From: CAZAPG01 sp964486935
Lineage (GTDB): Bacteria; Chloroflexota; Anaerolineae; 4572-78; J111
NCBI GenBank assembly: GCA_964486935.1
Contig: CAZAPG010000028.1
Span: forward strand, 1 to 64,000
Length of the DNA stretch: 64,000 nt
Direction: 5' to 3'
Position numbers and translations under genes: made by a program. Shown here in pieces: positions 25,911-34,654 of this stretch. The notes beneath the pieces are model-generated. The model was not told the DNA's origin. It did not search any database and saw only the letters and a program-made list of their open reading frames with translations. Position 1 is the stretch's first letter, and every line of letters starts with the position of its first letter.

Positions 25911-27626
25911 ATGCCCCAAACAACTGACCATTTACAGCGCCAACTTCACCGCATCGACGGCAAAAGTTACCCGGCCTACAAAGATATTCGTGGCAGTTAT
26001 GCCTTTGATGACTTTACCCTGTTTATCGACCATGTTCAGGGCGACCCCTTTGCCGCTCCCTCTCGCCTGCGCGCGCGGGCGCCAATGACCGTGGCCGCTT
26101 TTCCGCCGGAAACCTACGCCAACCGCAGCCAGCTTATTGCCCTGCGCGATTTTTTGACCCGCGCCTTTGCCGGCGCCTGCCGCGATTTCAGCAGTCGCAA
26201 TCGAGGCTCCGGCAAAAGCGGCCTGATTGCAATGGATATGCCCGGCCAGCAAATTTTAGAACGCTCGGCCATTGTTGTCAACGTAGATTTTGTGGAAGCT
26301 CGCTTTGTGATGGGACTCCCCGCGCGCGGGCGGCGCGTGTTGGGGCGTCAGGCCGCCGAAATGCTGCTTCATGATATCCCTAAAATTGCTGAGGCAGCCC
26401 TCAAATACCACAACCTCAACCACCGGCAACTTGCCGCGCACCTCAACGCCGCCGAAGACGCCGATACGCTGCGCAACAAACTATCAACCCTGGGGCTGGT
26501 CGCGTTTGTGGCCGATGGCAGCCACCTGCCCCGCCGCTCCGGCGTGGATGACCGCCCCCTGCGCGGCGAAGGCGTGGTCCCCTTCCGCAGCCCCAACAGC
26601 CTGCGGGTCGAAATTGACTTGCCCCACGCCGGGCGAGTCGCCGGGATGGGTATTCCCGCCGGGGTGACGCTAATTGTGGGCGGCGGCTACCACGGCAAAA
26701 GCACGCTGCTCTCGGCGCTGGAACTGGGCGTGTACAACCACATCCCCGGTGATGGCCGCGAGTTGGTGGTCTCCGAGCCGACCGCGGTCAAAATCCGGGC
26801 CGAGGATGGCCGCCGGGTTGAGGGGGTCGATATTCGGCCCTTTATCAGCAACCTGCCCAATGGCGGCAACGCCGCCGCCTTCCGCACCGATAACGCCAGT
26901 GGCAGCACCAGCCAGGCCGCCAACATCATCGAGGCGCTTGAGGTGGGGGCCAACCTGCTGCTGCTGGATGAGGATACCTGCGCCACCAATTTGATGATCC
27001 GCGATGCCCGCATGCAAGCCCTGGTTGAAAAATCGGGCGAGCCGATTACCCCCTTCATCGACCGGGTGCGCCAACTGGCCAGCAAGCACGGCGTTAGCTC
27101 AATTTTGGTGTTAGGGGGCAGCGGCGATTATTTTGACGTGGCCGATACCGTCATCAGAATGGATGCCTACCTGCCCCGCGATGTGACCGCCCAGGCCAAA
27201 GCCGTGGCCGCCCAATATCCTACCGGGCGGCAAATCGAGGCTGCCGGCGCGTGGCCCGTTCCCGCTTCACGTATCCCCCTGGCAAATAGTCTCGACCCGC
27301 GCAAGGGCAAACGGGCGGTAAATATCAAGGGGCGCGCGCTGCGGGCCGTTCTCTTTGGCGTCGAAGAAATTGACATGAGCGCCGTGGCCCAACTGGTCGA
27401 CGAGGGGCAGGTGCGGGCCATTGGGCAGGCGCTCAACCTGGCCCGCGAGCAATTTATGAACAATTCGCGCACCGTCGCCCAGGTGGTCGAGGCCGTAATG
27501 GAGCAAGTTGCCCACCACGGGCTTGACGCGCTGGACCGGCGCGAAATTGGCGACTACGCGGCCTTTCGCCCATACGAACTGGCCGCCGCGCTCAACCGGT
27601 TGCGTACCTTGCGGGTCAAGCCGTAA
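25911..27626 (+). CDS. Predicted ATPase of the ABC class (COG3044/PF09818 type)
   Basis: The 571-residue protein is a soluble ABC-class ATPase of a widespread family with no settled function. The P-loop GGGYHGKS is at 257-264, followed by GVYNHIPGDGRE, which is diagnostic for the family. NLLLLDEDTCATNLMIRD supplies the Walker B aspartates and a downstream IRDARMQ block. There are no membrane segments. AAGGAG precedes ATG 25911. It is followed at about 80 bp by the thioredoxin-fold protein and the selenoprotein, possibly as one transcript. Confidence 0.92.
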   Translation: MPQTTDHLQRQLHRIDGKSYPAYKDIRGSYAFDDFTLFIDHVQGDPFAAPSRLRARAPMTVAAFPPETYANRSQLIALRDFLTRAFAGACRDFSSRNRGSGKSGLIAMDMPGQQILERSAIVVNVDFVEARFVMGLPARGRRVLGRQAAEMLLHDIPKIAEAALKYHNLNHRQLAAHLNAAEDADTLRNKLSTLGLVAFVADGSHLPRRSGVDDRPLRGEGVVPFRSPNSLRVEIDLPHAGRVAGMGIPAGVTLIVGGGYHGKSTLLSALELGVYNHIPGDGRELVVSEPTAVKIRAEDGRRVEGVDIRPFISNLPNGGNAAAFRTDNASGSTSQAANIIEALEVGANLLLLDEDTCATNLMIRDARMQALVEKSGEPITPFIDRVRQLASKHGVSSILVLGGSGDYFDVADTVIRMDAYLPRDVTAQAKAVAAQYPTGRQIEAAGAWPVPASRIPLANSLDPRKGKRAVNIKGRALRAVLFGVEEIDMSAVAQLVDEGQVRAIGQALNLAREQFMNNSRTVAQVVEAVMEQVAHHGLDALDRREIGDYAAFRPYELAAALNRLRTLRVKP

Positions 27627-27708
27627 GAAATCGGCGGGTAACACGTCATGCTAACCAGCAACAGATTTGCCCCCTCCCCTGCTAAAGCCTTTGTTTAATT
27701 TTTTGATA

Positions 27709-29178
27709 ATGAACTATACGAAAGACTTGCCTATCATGAAACTTGCCGATGGCCTGACCGTTGTGGTTAAACAAGATTGCCCCACCTGTGTTTTGGTAGA
27801 GCCGGTGCTGGCCCAATTAGCTCGCGCCGGTATTCCCCTGAGCGTTTATTCCCAGGATGACCCGGCCTTTCCCGCTACTATTCCCGATGTAAAAGATGAT
27901 ACCACGCTTGAGGCGTCGTACCATTTGAATATCGAAACCGTACCGACGCTGATTCGGGTGGAAAACGGCCAGGAGATAGCCCGAATTATGGGCTGGAATC
28001 GCGCCGAATGGGAATCGTTTACCGGCGTATCTAACTTGGGGCCAGCCTTACCGCCCTACCGCCCCGGCTGCGGCTCAAAAAGCGTTGAACCGGGCGTGAC
28101 CGAAGAACTGGCCCTGCGCTTTGGTAACACCAAACTGCGGGCGCGGCGGGTCGAACTGGCGACTCTGGAGGATGATATCGAAGCCTGCTTTGAGCGCGGC
28201 TGGAGCGATGGCTTGCCGGTTGTGCCCCCCACCGAGGCGCGGGTGTTGCGGATGTTGGCGGGGAGCGCTCGCGCCCCTGATGAAATTGTGGGGATTATTC
28301 CGCCCAACAATGTGGCCTGTACCGTTGAAAAAGTAGCCATCAACGCAGTGCTGGCCGGCTGCAAACCCGAATATTTGCCGGTGGTGCTGGCCGCCGTTGA
28401 GGCCGCCTGCCTGGATGAATTTTGCATGCACGGCGTGCTGGCCACCACCTATTTTTCCGGGCCGGTGGTAATTGTGAACGGCCCCGTGGCCAAAGCTATT
28501 GGGATGAATGCGGGCGTGAATGCGCTGGGCCAGGGCAACCGGGCCAACGCCGCCATTGGCCGGGCGTTGCAACTGGTCATCCGCAACGTGGGCGGCGGCA
28601 TCCCCGGCGGGGTTGACCGGGCCGTGCTGGGCAACCCCGGCAAATACACCTTCTGCTTTGCCGAGCGAGAGGAAGACTCGCCCTGGGAGTCGCTGGCGGT
28701 AGAGCGAGGCTTTGCGCCCGACGCATCCACCGTCACCCTGTTTGCCGGCGACGGGGTGCAGGCCGTGGTCGACCAGATTTCCCGCGCGCCCGAGTCGCTG
28801 GCCCGCTCATTTGCGGCTTCGCTCCGGTCGGTGGCGCACCCCAAGCTGGCCCAGGCCGCCGACGCCCTGCTGGTCGTATCGCCCGAACACAGCCGCGTGT
28901 TTGCCCAGGCCGGCTGGAGCAAAGCCCGGCTGCGCCAGGAGTTGGAAGTGCTGCTGGAACTTCCAGCTGACGAGATTGTTCGGGGCGCCAATGGTATTGC
29001 CGAGGGTGTCCCCGCCGAGCGCCTTGGCGACCGCCCAACGCTGCCCAAATTTCGACCCGGCGGCCTGCAAATTGTGCGCGCCGGCGGCGCCGCCGGCATG
29101 TTCTCGGCCATCATTGGCGGTTGGGCGGCCAGCGGCCCCAAAGGCAGCCAGCCGGTAACAGTTGAAATAAAAAAATAG
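27709..29178 (+). CDS. Thioredoxin-fold domain fused to a UGSC-associated C-terminal domain
   Basis: The N-terminal about 110 residues form a thioredoxin-like domain with a CPTC redox motif at 24-27 and a cis-Pro loop (ETVPTLIRVENG). The remaining about 370 residues begin WSDGLPVVPPTEARV and contain glycine-rich blocks (GGGIPGGVDRA) with no recognised catalytic motif. I recall this C-terminal domain beside UGSC proteins in other bacteria, without an assigned activity. The start is uncertain: ATG 27709 and ATG 27736 both lack a good ribosome binding site. It lies 11 bp before the selenoprotein gene and probably shares its operon; a thiol/selenol relay between the two is a reasonable inference. 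Confidence 0.75.
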   Translation: MNYTKDLPIMKLADGLTVVVKQDCPTCVLVEPVLAQLARAGIPLSVYSQDDPAFPATIPDVKDDTTLEASYHLNIETVPTLIRVENGQEIARIMGWNRAEWESFTGVSNLGPALPPYRPGCGSKSVEPGVTEELALRFGNTKLRARRVELATLEDDIEACFERGWSDGLPVVPPTEARVLRMLAGSARAPDEIVGIIPPNNVACTVEKVAINAVLAGCKPEYLPVVLAAVEAACLDEFCMHGVLATTYFSGPVVIVNGPVAKAIGMNAGVNALGQGNRANAAIGRALQLVIRNVGGGIPGGVDRAVLGNPGKYTFCFAEREEDSPWESLAVERGFAPDASTVTLFAGDGVQAVVDQISRAPESLARSFAASLRSVAHPKLAQAADALLVVSPEHSRVFAQAGWSKARLRQELEVLLELPADEIVRGANGIAEGVPAERLGDRPTLPKFRPGGLQIVRAGGAAGMFSAIIGGWAASGPKGSQPVTVEIKK

Positions 29179-29189
29179 GAGGATACACT

Positions 29190-29714
29190 ATGCCAGATAC
29201 CCGCATTTTGCTTGACCCCACCGCCGAGCGTTCTCCGGCCAAACGAACGCGCCAACCCCGGCCCGCCTCGCTGCAAGGGTTGACGGTTGGGCTGCTCGAC
29301 ATCTCGAAGCCGCGCGGCAATATTTTTTTGGACCGGCTTGAGGAAAAGTTAAGCGGCCAGGGAGTCGCCGTTAAACGATTTCAAAAACCCACCTATGCGC
29401 GGGTGGCCCCGGCGGACCTGAAATATGAAATCGTTGCCGGCTGCGACGTGGTTATCGAAGCCCTGGCCGATTGAGGCTCGTGTACAACGTGCAGTGTGCA
29501 CGACATTACCGATTTAGAGGGCCGGGGTATCCCGGCGTTGTTTGTCGCCTCATCTGAATTTATAGAGGCGGCCAAGAGCCAATCCGAGGCGCTGGGCTTT
29601 GAACCCGCCGCCGTCTTTGTCCCCCACCCCATCCAGGACCGCACCGACCAGGAGATGCGGGAATTGGCGGACGCCTCTTTTGAGCTGATCTTAAATGAAA
29701 GTTGCGCGGGCTGA
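29190..29714 (+). CDS. UGSC-family selenoprotein (in-frame TGA = selenocysteine)
   Basis: Translation from ATG 29190 (preceded by AGGAGG) reaches TGA at 29472-29474. The same frame then continues for 79 residues with clear family sequence to TGA at 29712-29714. Read as Sec95, the junction is EALAD-U-GSCTTCSVHD, the motif that names the UGSC (seleno)protein family first noted in marine metagenomes. The full length is 174 residues. U95-G-S-C98 and C98-T-T-C101 form two overlapping redox pairs. Directly after the TGA, 29478-29485 pairs with 29496-29503 over a 10-base loop, a placement expected for a bacterial SECIS. The biochemical role is unknown; a redox function is inferred. Confidence 0.9.
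29478..29503 (+). promoter_or_regulatory. Putative bacterial SECIS hairpin
   Basis: UCGUGUAC pairs with GUGCACGA (8 bp including one G-U), and an inner A-U pair can extend the stem to leave an 8-base loop with G residues. It begins three bases after the Sec TGA codon, the usual location for SelB-dependent recoding within the coding region. Confidence 0.6.
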
Positions 29715-29731
29715 CAAGGGGCGCGTGGCGG

Positions 29732-30154
29732 CTACCAGTCGTCGCCGGGGGGAGGCTCCATACCCGGCATATCCAGCCTGACTACCTCGCCGTGAACGTT
29801 GACGATGATTTTGAAGCCCATCATGCCCAGCATTATCCGGGCGTCGTCGGGCAGGCCAACCTGCATCACCTGCTCCATTTTGCCAATCGAGGAGTCGATG
29901 GCGGCTTTGGTAAACAGGTCATCCTGACCAATCAGCCCCATAATCTGCTCCGAGACCAGCTCTTTGTTGGCCTCGGCGTGTTGCTGGATAATCTCGATGA
30001 CCTGTCGGTCAATCTCTTCAGCGGCCACGTGCCGCCGAAAATCGCCATCCAAAATTACATAGTGCGGCTCCGCGCCGATAAAGGCGGTTTCAACTTGTTT
30101 GCCCTCTTCATCAAAAACCAGGTTGGTAAATAACGGTTGTTTGGTTGTGGTCAT
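29732..30154 (-). CDS. Uncharacterised 140-residue protein
   Basis: I do not recognise a family. From ATG 30154 (AAAGGTG upstream) the product is soluble, acidic and mostly helical in appearance, and it ends in a proline-rich PGMEPPPGDDW tail. There are no cysteines and no membrane segments. A longer frame from GTG 30280 would run into the 3' end of topA and is unlikely. It lies 53 bp after topA on the same strand and may be cotranscribed with it, ending 17 bp from the convergent selenoprotein gene. Confidence 0.6.
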   Translation of the reverse strand: MTTTKQPLFTNLVFDEEGKQVETAFIGAEPHYVILDGDFRRHVAAEEIDRQVIEIIQQHAEANKELVSEQIMGLIGQDDLFTKAAIDSSIGKMEQVMQVGLPDDARIMLGMMGFKIIVNVHGEVVRLDMPGMEPPPGDDW

Positions 30155-30207
30155 TGACGCACCTTTGGCTGTTTTGTCGATATTATACCACGGGATGAAC
30201 CAAACGT

Positions 30208-32265
30208 TCATTGGCTGCGGCGCGCCTTGCGCCCCTTTGAACCGCGTTTTTTGCGCCCCAAATTTTCGGTGTAGTGGCACCCGTCCGCATAGCGGGAGCA
30301 GCCCAAAAACGCGCCAAACTTCCCTTTTTTAACCACCAGTTGACCCTGGCCGCATTGCGGGCAGGGCTGCCCCTCTTTGCCGGATTTGGGCAGCGACTTT
30401 TTGGCCCGGCGCTTTGCGGGCGCGTCTACCCTGGCCGCCGGCTGGCGCTCCAGCGCGGCGGCGGCCAGCGCCTGGTCAACCGTGGTTTTGAAGGGGCCGT
30501 AAAATGCCCTCATCACGGTGAGCCGGTCGGTTTCGCCGCGGGCGATGCGGTCCAAATCCTCTTCCATGCGGGCGGTAAAACCAACATCGACCGCCAGCTG
30601 GATGTGCTTTTCCAGCAGTTCGCACACCTGAACGCCCAGCGGCGTGGGGTAGAGCCGCTTTTGCTCAACGGCCACATATTGCCGCTCCTTGAGCGTTTCC
30701 ACAATGGCGGCGTAGGTGCTGGGCCGCCCCAGTCCCAGCTTTTTCAACGCGCCGATAAGCTGGGCCTCGGTGTACCGTTTGGGCGGCTGGGTAAAGTGCT
30801 GTTTGGGCAGCAGTTGGTGCAGCGTCAGCGGGTCGCCCCTCGCCAACTCCGGCATCGCCGCATTTTCCAATTCCTCCTCCTTACTCCCCCGCTGCTCCCC
30901 TGCTCCCCTGCCTGTGCCCGAATGGGTGCTCCCCGGCCCTCTCGACTCCTCCGCGTCGGCATCCACGCCGTACGCCTTCAAAAAGCCGGCAAAGCGGAGC
31001 GCGCTGCCCGTGGCCCGGAACAGGTAAACCGTTGGCTGACTCGTCACCAGCGTTTCGATATCCACCGTCACCGTGTCGTATACGGCCGGTTTCATCTGGC
31101 TGGCAATAAAGCGCCGCCAGATGAGTCGATACAGGCTGTGCTGCGGCGGAGTTAAATACGGCTCGACCGCTTTGGGGGTTTTGTGCGGGTCCACCGGGCG
31201 GATGGCTTCGTGGGCTTCCTGGGCGGTTTTGTCGCGGGTCTGGTAGATGGGCGGTTTGGCCGGCAGGTAGGCTTCGCCCCAATATTTGCCAATCACCTCC
31301 CGCGCCGCCTGCTGGGCCTCCGGGGCCACGGCCAGGCTGTCGGTGCGGATGTAGGTAATCAGGCCGGCCGCCTGGCCCTCGCCCAGCTTGACCCCCTCGT
31401 ACAATTCCTGGGCCAGCTTCATGGTAAAGCGGGGATTGAAGCCCAACTGGCTGGAGGCCGCCTGTTGCAGCGAGTCGGTGGTGAAGGGCGGGTAGGGGCG
31501 GCGGACGCGCTCGCCTTTTTCCACGCGCAGCACCCGCCAGGCCGCGCCGCGCAGGTCGTCGAGCACTTTTTGGGCGCCGGCCTGCGTTTTGAGCTGCGGC
31601 TTTTGGCCCTTAATCCGGTAGAGCGCGGCCCAGAACTTTTGCCGGGCCGGGTCGCCAGTTTTGGAGAGTTCGGCCTCGATGCTCCACCACTCTTCGGGCG
31701 TAAAGGCGTTGATTTCCCGCTCGCGCTCGACCACCAGCCACAGCGCCGGCGACTGCACCCGCCCCGCCGACAGCCGCTTGCGGCCCGACAGCGCCCGCCA
31801 CAGCACCGGGCTGACCATGTAGCCCACCAGCCGGTCGGTGACGCGCCGGGCGGTTTGGGCCTCGACCAGCCGCCGGTCAATCTGGCGGGGGGCGGCCAGC
31901 GCGGCCCGGATATCGGCCTGGGTGATGGCCGTAAAGGTGATGCGCCGCACCTTGTTGGCCGCGGCCCGGCCCAGCCGCTCGGCCACGTGCTGGGCGATGG
32001 CTTCGCCCTCGCGATCCATATCGGTGGCCAGGTAAACGGCTTCGGCCCCGGCGGCGGCCTGTTGCAGCGCCGCCAGCTTTTGGCCCTTGCCCCGGATGAG
32101 GTGCAGCGTCGGGCTGAAATCCCGCAAATCCACGTGAATGTCGTCGCCGGGCATCTCCAGAATGTGGCCGCCGGTGGCCTGCACGCTGTACTCCGCCCCC
32201 AGCATCCCCTTGATGGTGCGGGCTTTTTTGGTTGACTCGACGATCAATAGTTTTTTCTTCATCAA
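30208..32265 (-). CDS. topA: DNA topoisomerase I
   Basis: This type IA topoisomerase relaxes negative supercoils through a tyrosine-DNA intermediate. The 685-residue protein has the TOPRIM domain (LLIVESTKKARTIKGML, and the acidic triad in TDMDREGEAIA), the catalytic Tyr in TYIRTDS, and one C-terminal zinc ribbon (CPQC...GCSRYADGC) before a basic tail. It is shorter than E. coli TopA because it has only one zinc element. A low-complexity GSTHSGTGRGAGEQRGSKEEE insertion (encoded at 30872-30945) is unusual and probably a surface loop. Confidence 0.95.
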   Translation of the reverse strand: MMKKKLLIVESTKKARTIKGMLGAEYSVQATGGHILEMPGDDIHVDLRDFSPTLHLIRGKGQKLAALQQAAAGAEAVYLATDMDREGEAIAQHVAERLGRAAANKVRRITFTAITQADIRAALAAPRQIDRRLVEAQTARRVTDRLVGYMVSPVLWRALSGRKRLSAGRVQSPALWLVVEREREINAFTPEEWWSIEAELSKTGDPARQKFWAALYRIKGQKPQLKTQAGAQKVLDDLRGAAWRVLRVEKGERVRRPYPPFTTDSLQQAASSQLGFNPRFTMKLAQELYEGVKLGEGQAAGLITYIRTDSLAVAPEAQQAAREVIGKYWGEAYLPAKPPIYQTRDKTAQEAHEAIRPVDPHKTPKAVEPYLTPPQHSLYRLIWRRFIASQMKPAVYDTVTVDIETLVTSQPTVYLFRATGSALRFAGFLKAYGVDADAEESRGPGSTHSGTGRGAGEQRGSKEEELENAAMPELARGDPLTLHQLLPKQHFTQPPKRYTEAQLIGALKKLGLGRPSTYAAIVETLKERQYVAVEQKRLYPTPLGVQVCELLEKHIQLAVDVGFTARMEEDLDRIARGETDRLTVMRAFYGPFKTTVDQALAAAALERQPAARVDAPAKRRAKKSLPKSGKEGQPCPQCGQGQLVVKKGKFGAFLGCSRYADGCHYTENLGRKKRGSKGRKARRSQ

Positions 32266-32295
32266 TCCAAACCTGAAGCCCGACGCCGGATGAAT

Positions 32296-32352
32296 GACGA
32301 AGGACGAAGGACGAATAGCGCCATTTCGTCATTGGTCATTCGTCCTTCGTCC
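32296..32352. repeat. ACGAAGG-type inverted repeat
   Basis: GACGAAGGACGAAT near 32301-32315 opposes ATTCGTCCTTCGTCC at 32338-32352, giving a hairpin between the end of the STAND gene and the start of topA. It resembles short interspersed repeats made of GACGAAG units. It may end or process the upstream message; no T-run is present. Confidence 0.5.
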
Positions 32353-32361
32353 GTTAATGCG

Positions 32362-34275
32362 CTACCCCACCGACTCATCCAGAGCATCGAGATTGCCCCG
32401 CACAATTCGGGTATGGGGGTGGTCGGGGCCAAGTTTGGCCGTAAAAATGGCCAGGGCGCGCTCGTAGTAGGGGCGGGCGGCGGCATAGTCGCCCATACTG
32501 TCCAGCAACCCGCCCAGATTGTTGAGGCTGAGGGCGGTGTCGGGGTGGGCCGGCCCCAGCGCCTGTTCATAGATGGCCAGGGCGCGCTCGAAGTAGGGGC
32601 GGGCGGCGGCGTAGTCGCCCATACTGTCCAGCAAAGCGCCCAGATTGTTGAGGCTAAGGGCGGTGTCGGGGTGGGCCGGCCCCAGCGCCTTTTCCCGGAT
32701 GGCCAGGGCGCGCTCGTAGTAGGGGCGGGCGGCGGCGGTGTCGCCGATCATATTCAAATGATAACCTAACGTATTGCACAAACCGGCGGCGCGCTCGTCG
32801 GTTCGCTGCCGGGCCGCGTCGGTGACGGCCCGCAGGTGGGCCTGCCAGGCCAGCAGCGGGGCCGGGTAGCCGGCGTTGTTCAGCCGGTTGGCTTCGGCCA
32901 GCAGGGTTGCTTCCACGGCCTCTCTCGCGGCGGGGTCCGGCCGCGCCCGCTCAATAAACTCGGCCAGCAGCCGGTGCAGCGCCAGCGCGCCGCCGGCCCC
33001 GGCCTCCAGCAGCCCCAGCCCCAGCAGCCGGTTGAAAGCTCTGGCGGCCTGCCGGTGCCCGGCCCGGTCGTCATCATCGGGCAGCCCCAGCGCGGCCAGC
33101 AGCAGCGCCCGGGGGATGGCCTCGCCGGGGGCGAAGCAGGCGGCCCGCCCCAGCAGTTGCAGGGCCAGGGCGTCCACCGGGTCATCTCGCTTTAGCGCCT
33201 CATAGCTCAGGGCAAAGGTTTTGCCCACGTGCAGCAGGTGGTTGGTCGGCGAGGGGGTCACATCCTCGCCTTGCAGGGCGGGGTGGTCCAGCAGGCGGCT
33301 ATCGCGCAGCTCGGCCAGAAAGTCGGCCGGGTCGCCCAGGGTCGGGTCGGCCTGAAAGGTCTCCAGGTAGCCGCCGGCCAGGCTCAGGGCCAGGGGCAGG
33401 TCGCCCAGCTCGGCGGCAATGGCGTTGAGCGCGGGGTCGGTTGGGGCCAAATCGGGCCGGTGGCCGCGGAGCAGGGCGATGCTCTCGGCCCGGCTCAGCA
33501 CGCCCAGCGGCAGGGGCCGCACCCCCAGCGCCCGGCTCCACTGCGCCCGCCGGCCGGTCAGCAGCACCCGGCAGCCGCCGGCGGGCGGTCGCCAGCGGAG
33601 CAGCAGCGCCTCGGCTTCGCAGTTGTCAAAAATCAGCAGGCGGGGCAGCGCGCTCTGCCAGGCCGCGGCCACCAGCCGCAGTTGCGTCTCAAGCTCCAGC
33701 CGGTCAAAATTGGGGGCCAGGTTCAGGCGGCCCGGCCGGCCGCAGGCGGCTACCTCGGCCGGTATCGAGGCCGGCTCGCCAAAGTTGAGCCAGAAGACGC
33801 CGCCGGCAAAATATTGGCCGTAGCGGTGGGCAAACTCAACGGCCAGCTGGCTCTTGCCGATGCCGCCCAGGCCGGTGACCGCGGCCACCGGCTCCCCCTT
33901 GAGGGCGGCGGCCAGTTGCCGCAGGTCGGCTTCGCGGCCCACAAAGAGGGGGTTGCGGGGCAGCGGCATGCGGGAGCCGGGCGGCAGGTGGCCGGCCGGC
34001 GGGGGGATGGTATCGAGGGGCAGGGCGGCCAGCGTTTGGCGGGCGGCGGCCAGGGTTTGGTCGTCAACCGGTTGGGGCGCGGCGGAAGCGTAGATGTTGA
34101 CAATCTTGTCCCGGCTCACCACATCCCCTTTGACAATATCGCGGCCGGCCTGATCACCCCCAACGTAATCCCGGCCGGCAATGGCGTTGGCCGACACATC
34201 GCCGGTAAAGAGGTGGCCGCCAATGTTGGTTTCGCCGCCCCCGGATGGGGGGGATTGTTCGGATTTGTCGGGCAT
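32362..34275 (-). CDS. STAND NTPase (NB-ARC type) with C-terminal kinesin-light-chain TPRs
   Basis: The 637-residue protein has three parts. An N-terminal region carries GRD/GGD/KGD-spaced repeats (residues 33-62). An NB-ARC-type NTPase domain follows, with the P-loop GLGGIGKS at 135-142, Walker B RLLIFDNCE and a winged-helix region. C-terminal 42-residue TPRs begin RPYYERALAI and contain DTALSLNNLGxLLDSMGDY. STAND proteins are signal-sensing switches; in bacteria many act in antiviral immunity or regulation. No recognised effector domain (nuclease, TIR, protease) is fused, so any output depends on partners. It stands alone behind its own promoter. Confidence 0.88.
   Translation of the reverse strand: MPDKSEQSPPSGGGETNIGGHLFTGDVSANAIAGRDYVGGDQAGRDIVKGDVVSRDKIVNIYASAAPQPVDDQTLAAARQTLAALPLDTIPPPAGHLPPGSRMPLPRNPLFVGREADLRQLAAALKGEPVAAVTGLGGIGKSQLAVEFAHRYGQYFAGGVFWLNFGEPASIPAEVAACGRPGRLNLAPNFDRLELETQLRLVAAAWQSALPRLLIFDNCEAEALLLRWRPPAGGCRVLLTGRRAQWSRALGVRPLPLGVLSRAESIALLRGHRPDLAPTDPALNAIAAELGDLPLALSLAGGYLETFQADPTLGDPADFLAELRDSRLLDHPALQGEDVTPSPTNHLLHVGKTFALSYEALKRDDPVDALALQLLGRAACFAPGEAIPRALLLAALGLPDDDDRAGHRQAARAFNRLLGLGLLEAGAGGALALHRLLAEFIERARPDPAAREAVEATLLAEANRLNNAGYPAPLLAWQAHLRAVTDAARQRTDERAAGLCNTLGYHLNMIGDTAAARPYYERALAIREKALGPAHPDTALSLNNLGALLDSMGDYAAARPYFERALAIYEQALGPAHPDTALSLNNLGGLLDSMGDYAAARPYYERALAIFTAKLGPDHPHTRIVRGNLDALDESVG
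32449..32750. repeat. 126-bp tandem repeats encoding TPR units
   Basis: Near-identical DNA units begin at 32449, 32575 and 32701, exactly 126 bp apart; the third is degraded after about 45 bp. They encode 42-residue TPRs. The high nucleotide identity of units 1 and 2 shows recent duplication or conversion, so copy number probably varies between strains. Confidence 0.85.
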
Positions 34276-34327
34276 TGCATTCTCTCCCGGGCCTGACGCC
34301 CATCAGGGCCAAAGGATAGCCGCTTCA

Positions 34328-34356
34328 ATTCTAGCACAACTGCACCGGGATGACAA
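34328..34356 (-). promoter_or_regulatory. Putative promoter of the STAND gene
   Basis: On the minus strand TTGTCA (34356-34351) and TAGAAT (34333-34328) are spaced by 17 bases, about 50 bases before the start codon. Confidence 0.55.
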
Positions 34357-34363
34357 CGGAATT

Positions 34364-34545
34364 GAGCAATCGGGTCTGTCCCAAATTTTAGGCGAGTTTC
34401 TCGCGTCATTCTGAGGAGCGAAGCGACGAAGAATCTCCGCTAACGGGCCTGGAAAGCCACCAACCCGGAGACTCTTCGCTCCCGCTGGTCGCTCAGAGTG
34501 ACATGTTTCCCAAAATTTGGGGCGCATCCGAGCAATCCGGCTTGT
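34364..34545. repeat. Palindromic intergenic repeat (CATTCTGAG / CTCAGAGTG type)
   Basis: The arms 34405-34436 (GTCATTCTGAGGAGCGAAGC...) and 34467-34502 (...GGTCGCTCAGAGTGAC) are imperfect inverted copies. An outer pair, CCCAAATTTT at 34380 and AAAATTTGGG at about 34512-34521, extends the fold, and GAGCAATC repeats directly at both edges. This family of GAAGAATCTC repeats is common in environmental bacterial genomes. It separates the STAND gene from the sigma-factor gene and may be a small non-autonomous mobile element. Confidence 0.6.
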
Positions 34546-34654
34546 GAGCGGGTTAGAGTTATGGTATGGTTAGGAATTAGTTAGCCCGCATCTTTTTTGA
34601 GCCAAAACAAGACCCTGTAACAGGGCGCATCCCGTTGAAAGGAGCAACCCGGCT

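Noticed and set aside
27667..27708. N-terminal extension of the thioredoxin-fold protein from 27667
   Set aside because: The added residues are low-complexity translation of a non-coding stretch and there is no ribosome binding site.
29190..29474. Treating the selenoprotein gene as a 94-residue protein followed by a fragment, or as a nonsense pseudogene
   Set aside because: The frame, family sequence and UGSC motif continue exactly through the TGA, and a hairpin follows it.
32449..32750. CRISPR-like or satellite array
   Set aside because: The 126-bp units are in frame within a coding region and encode TPRs; there are no spacers.
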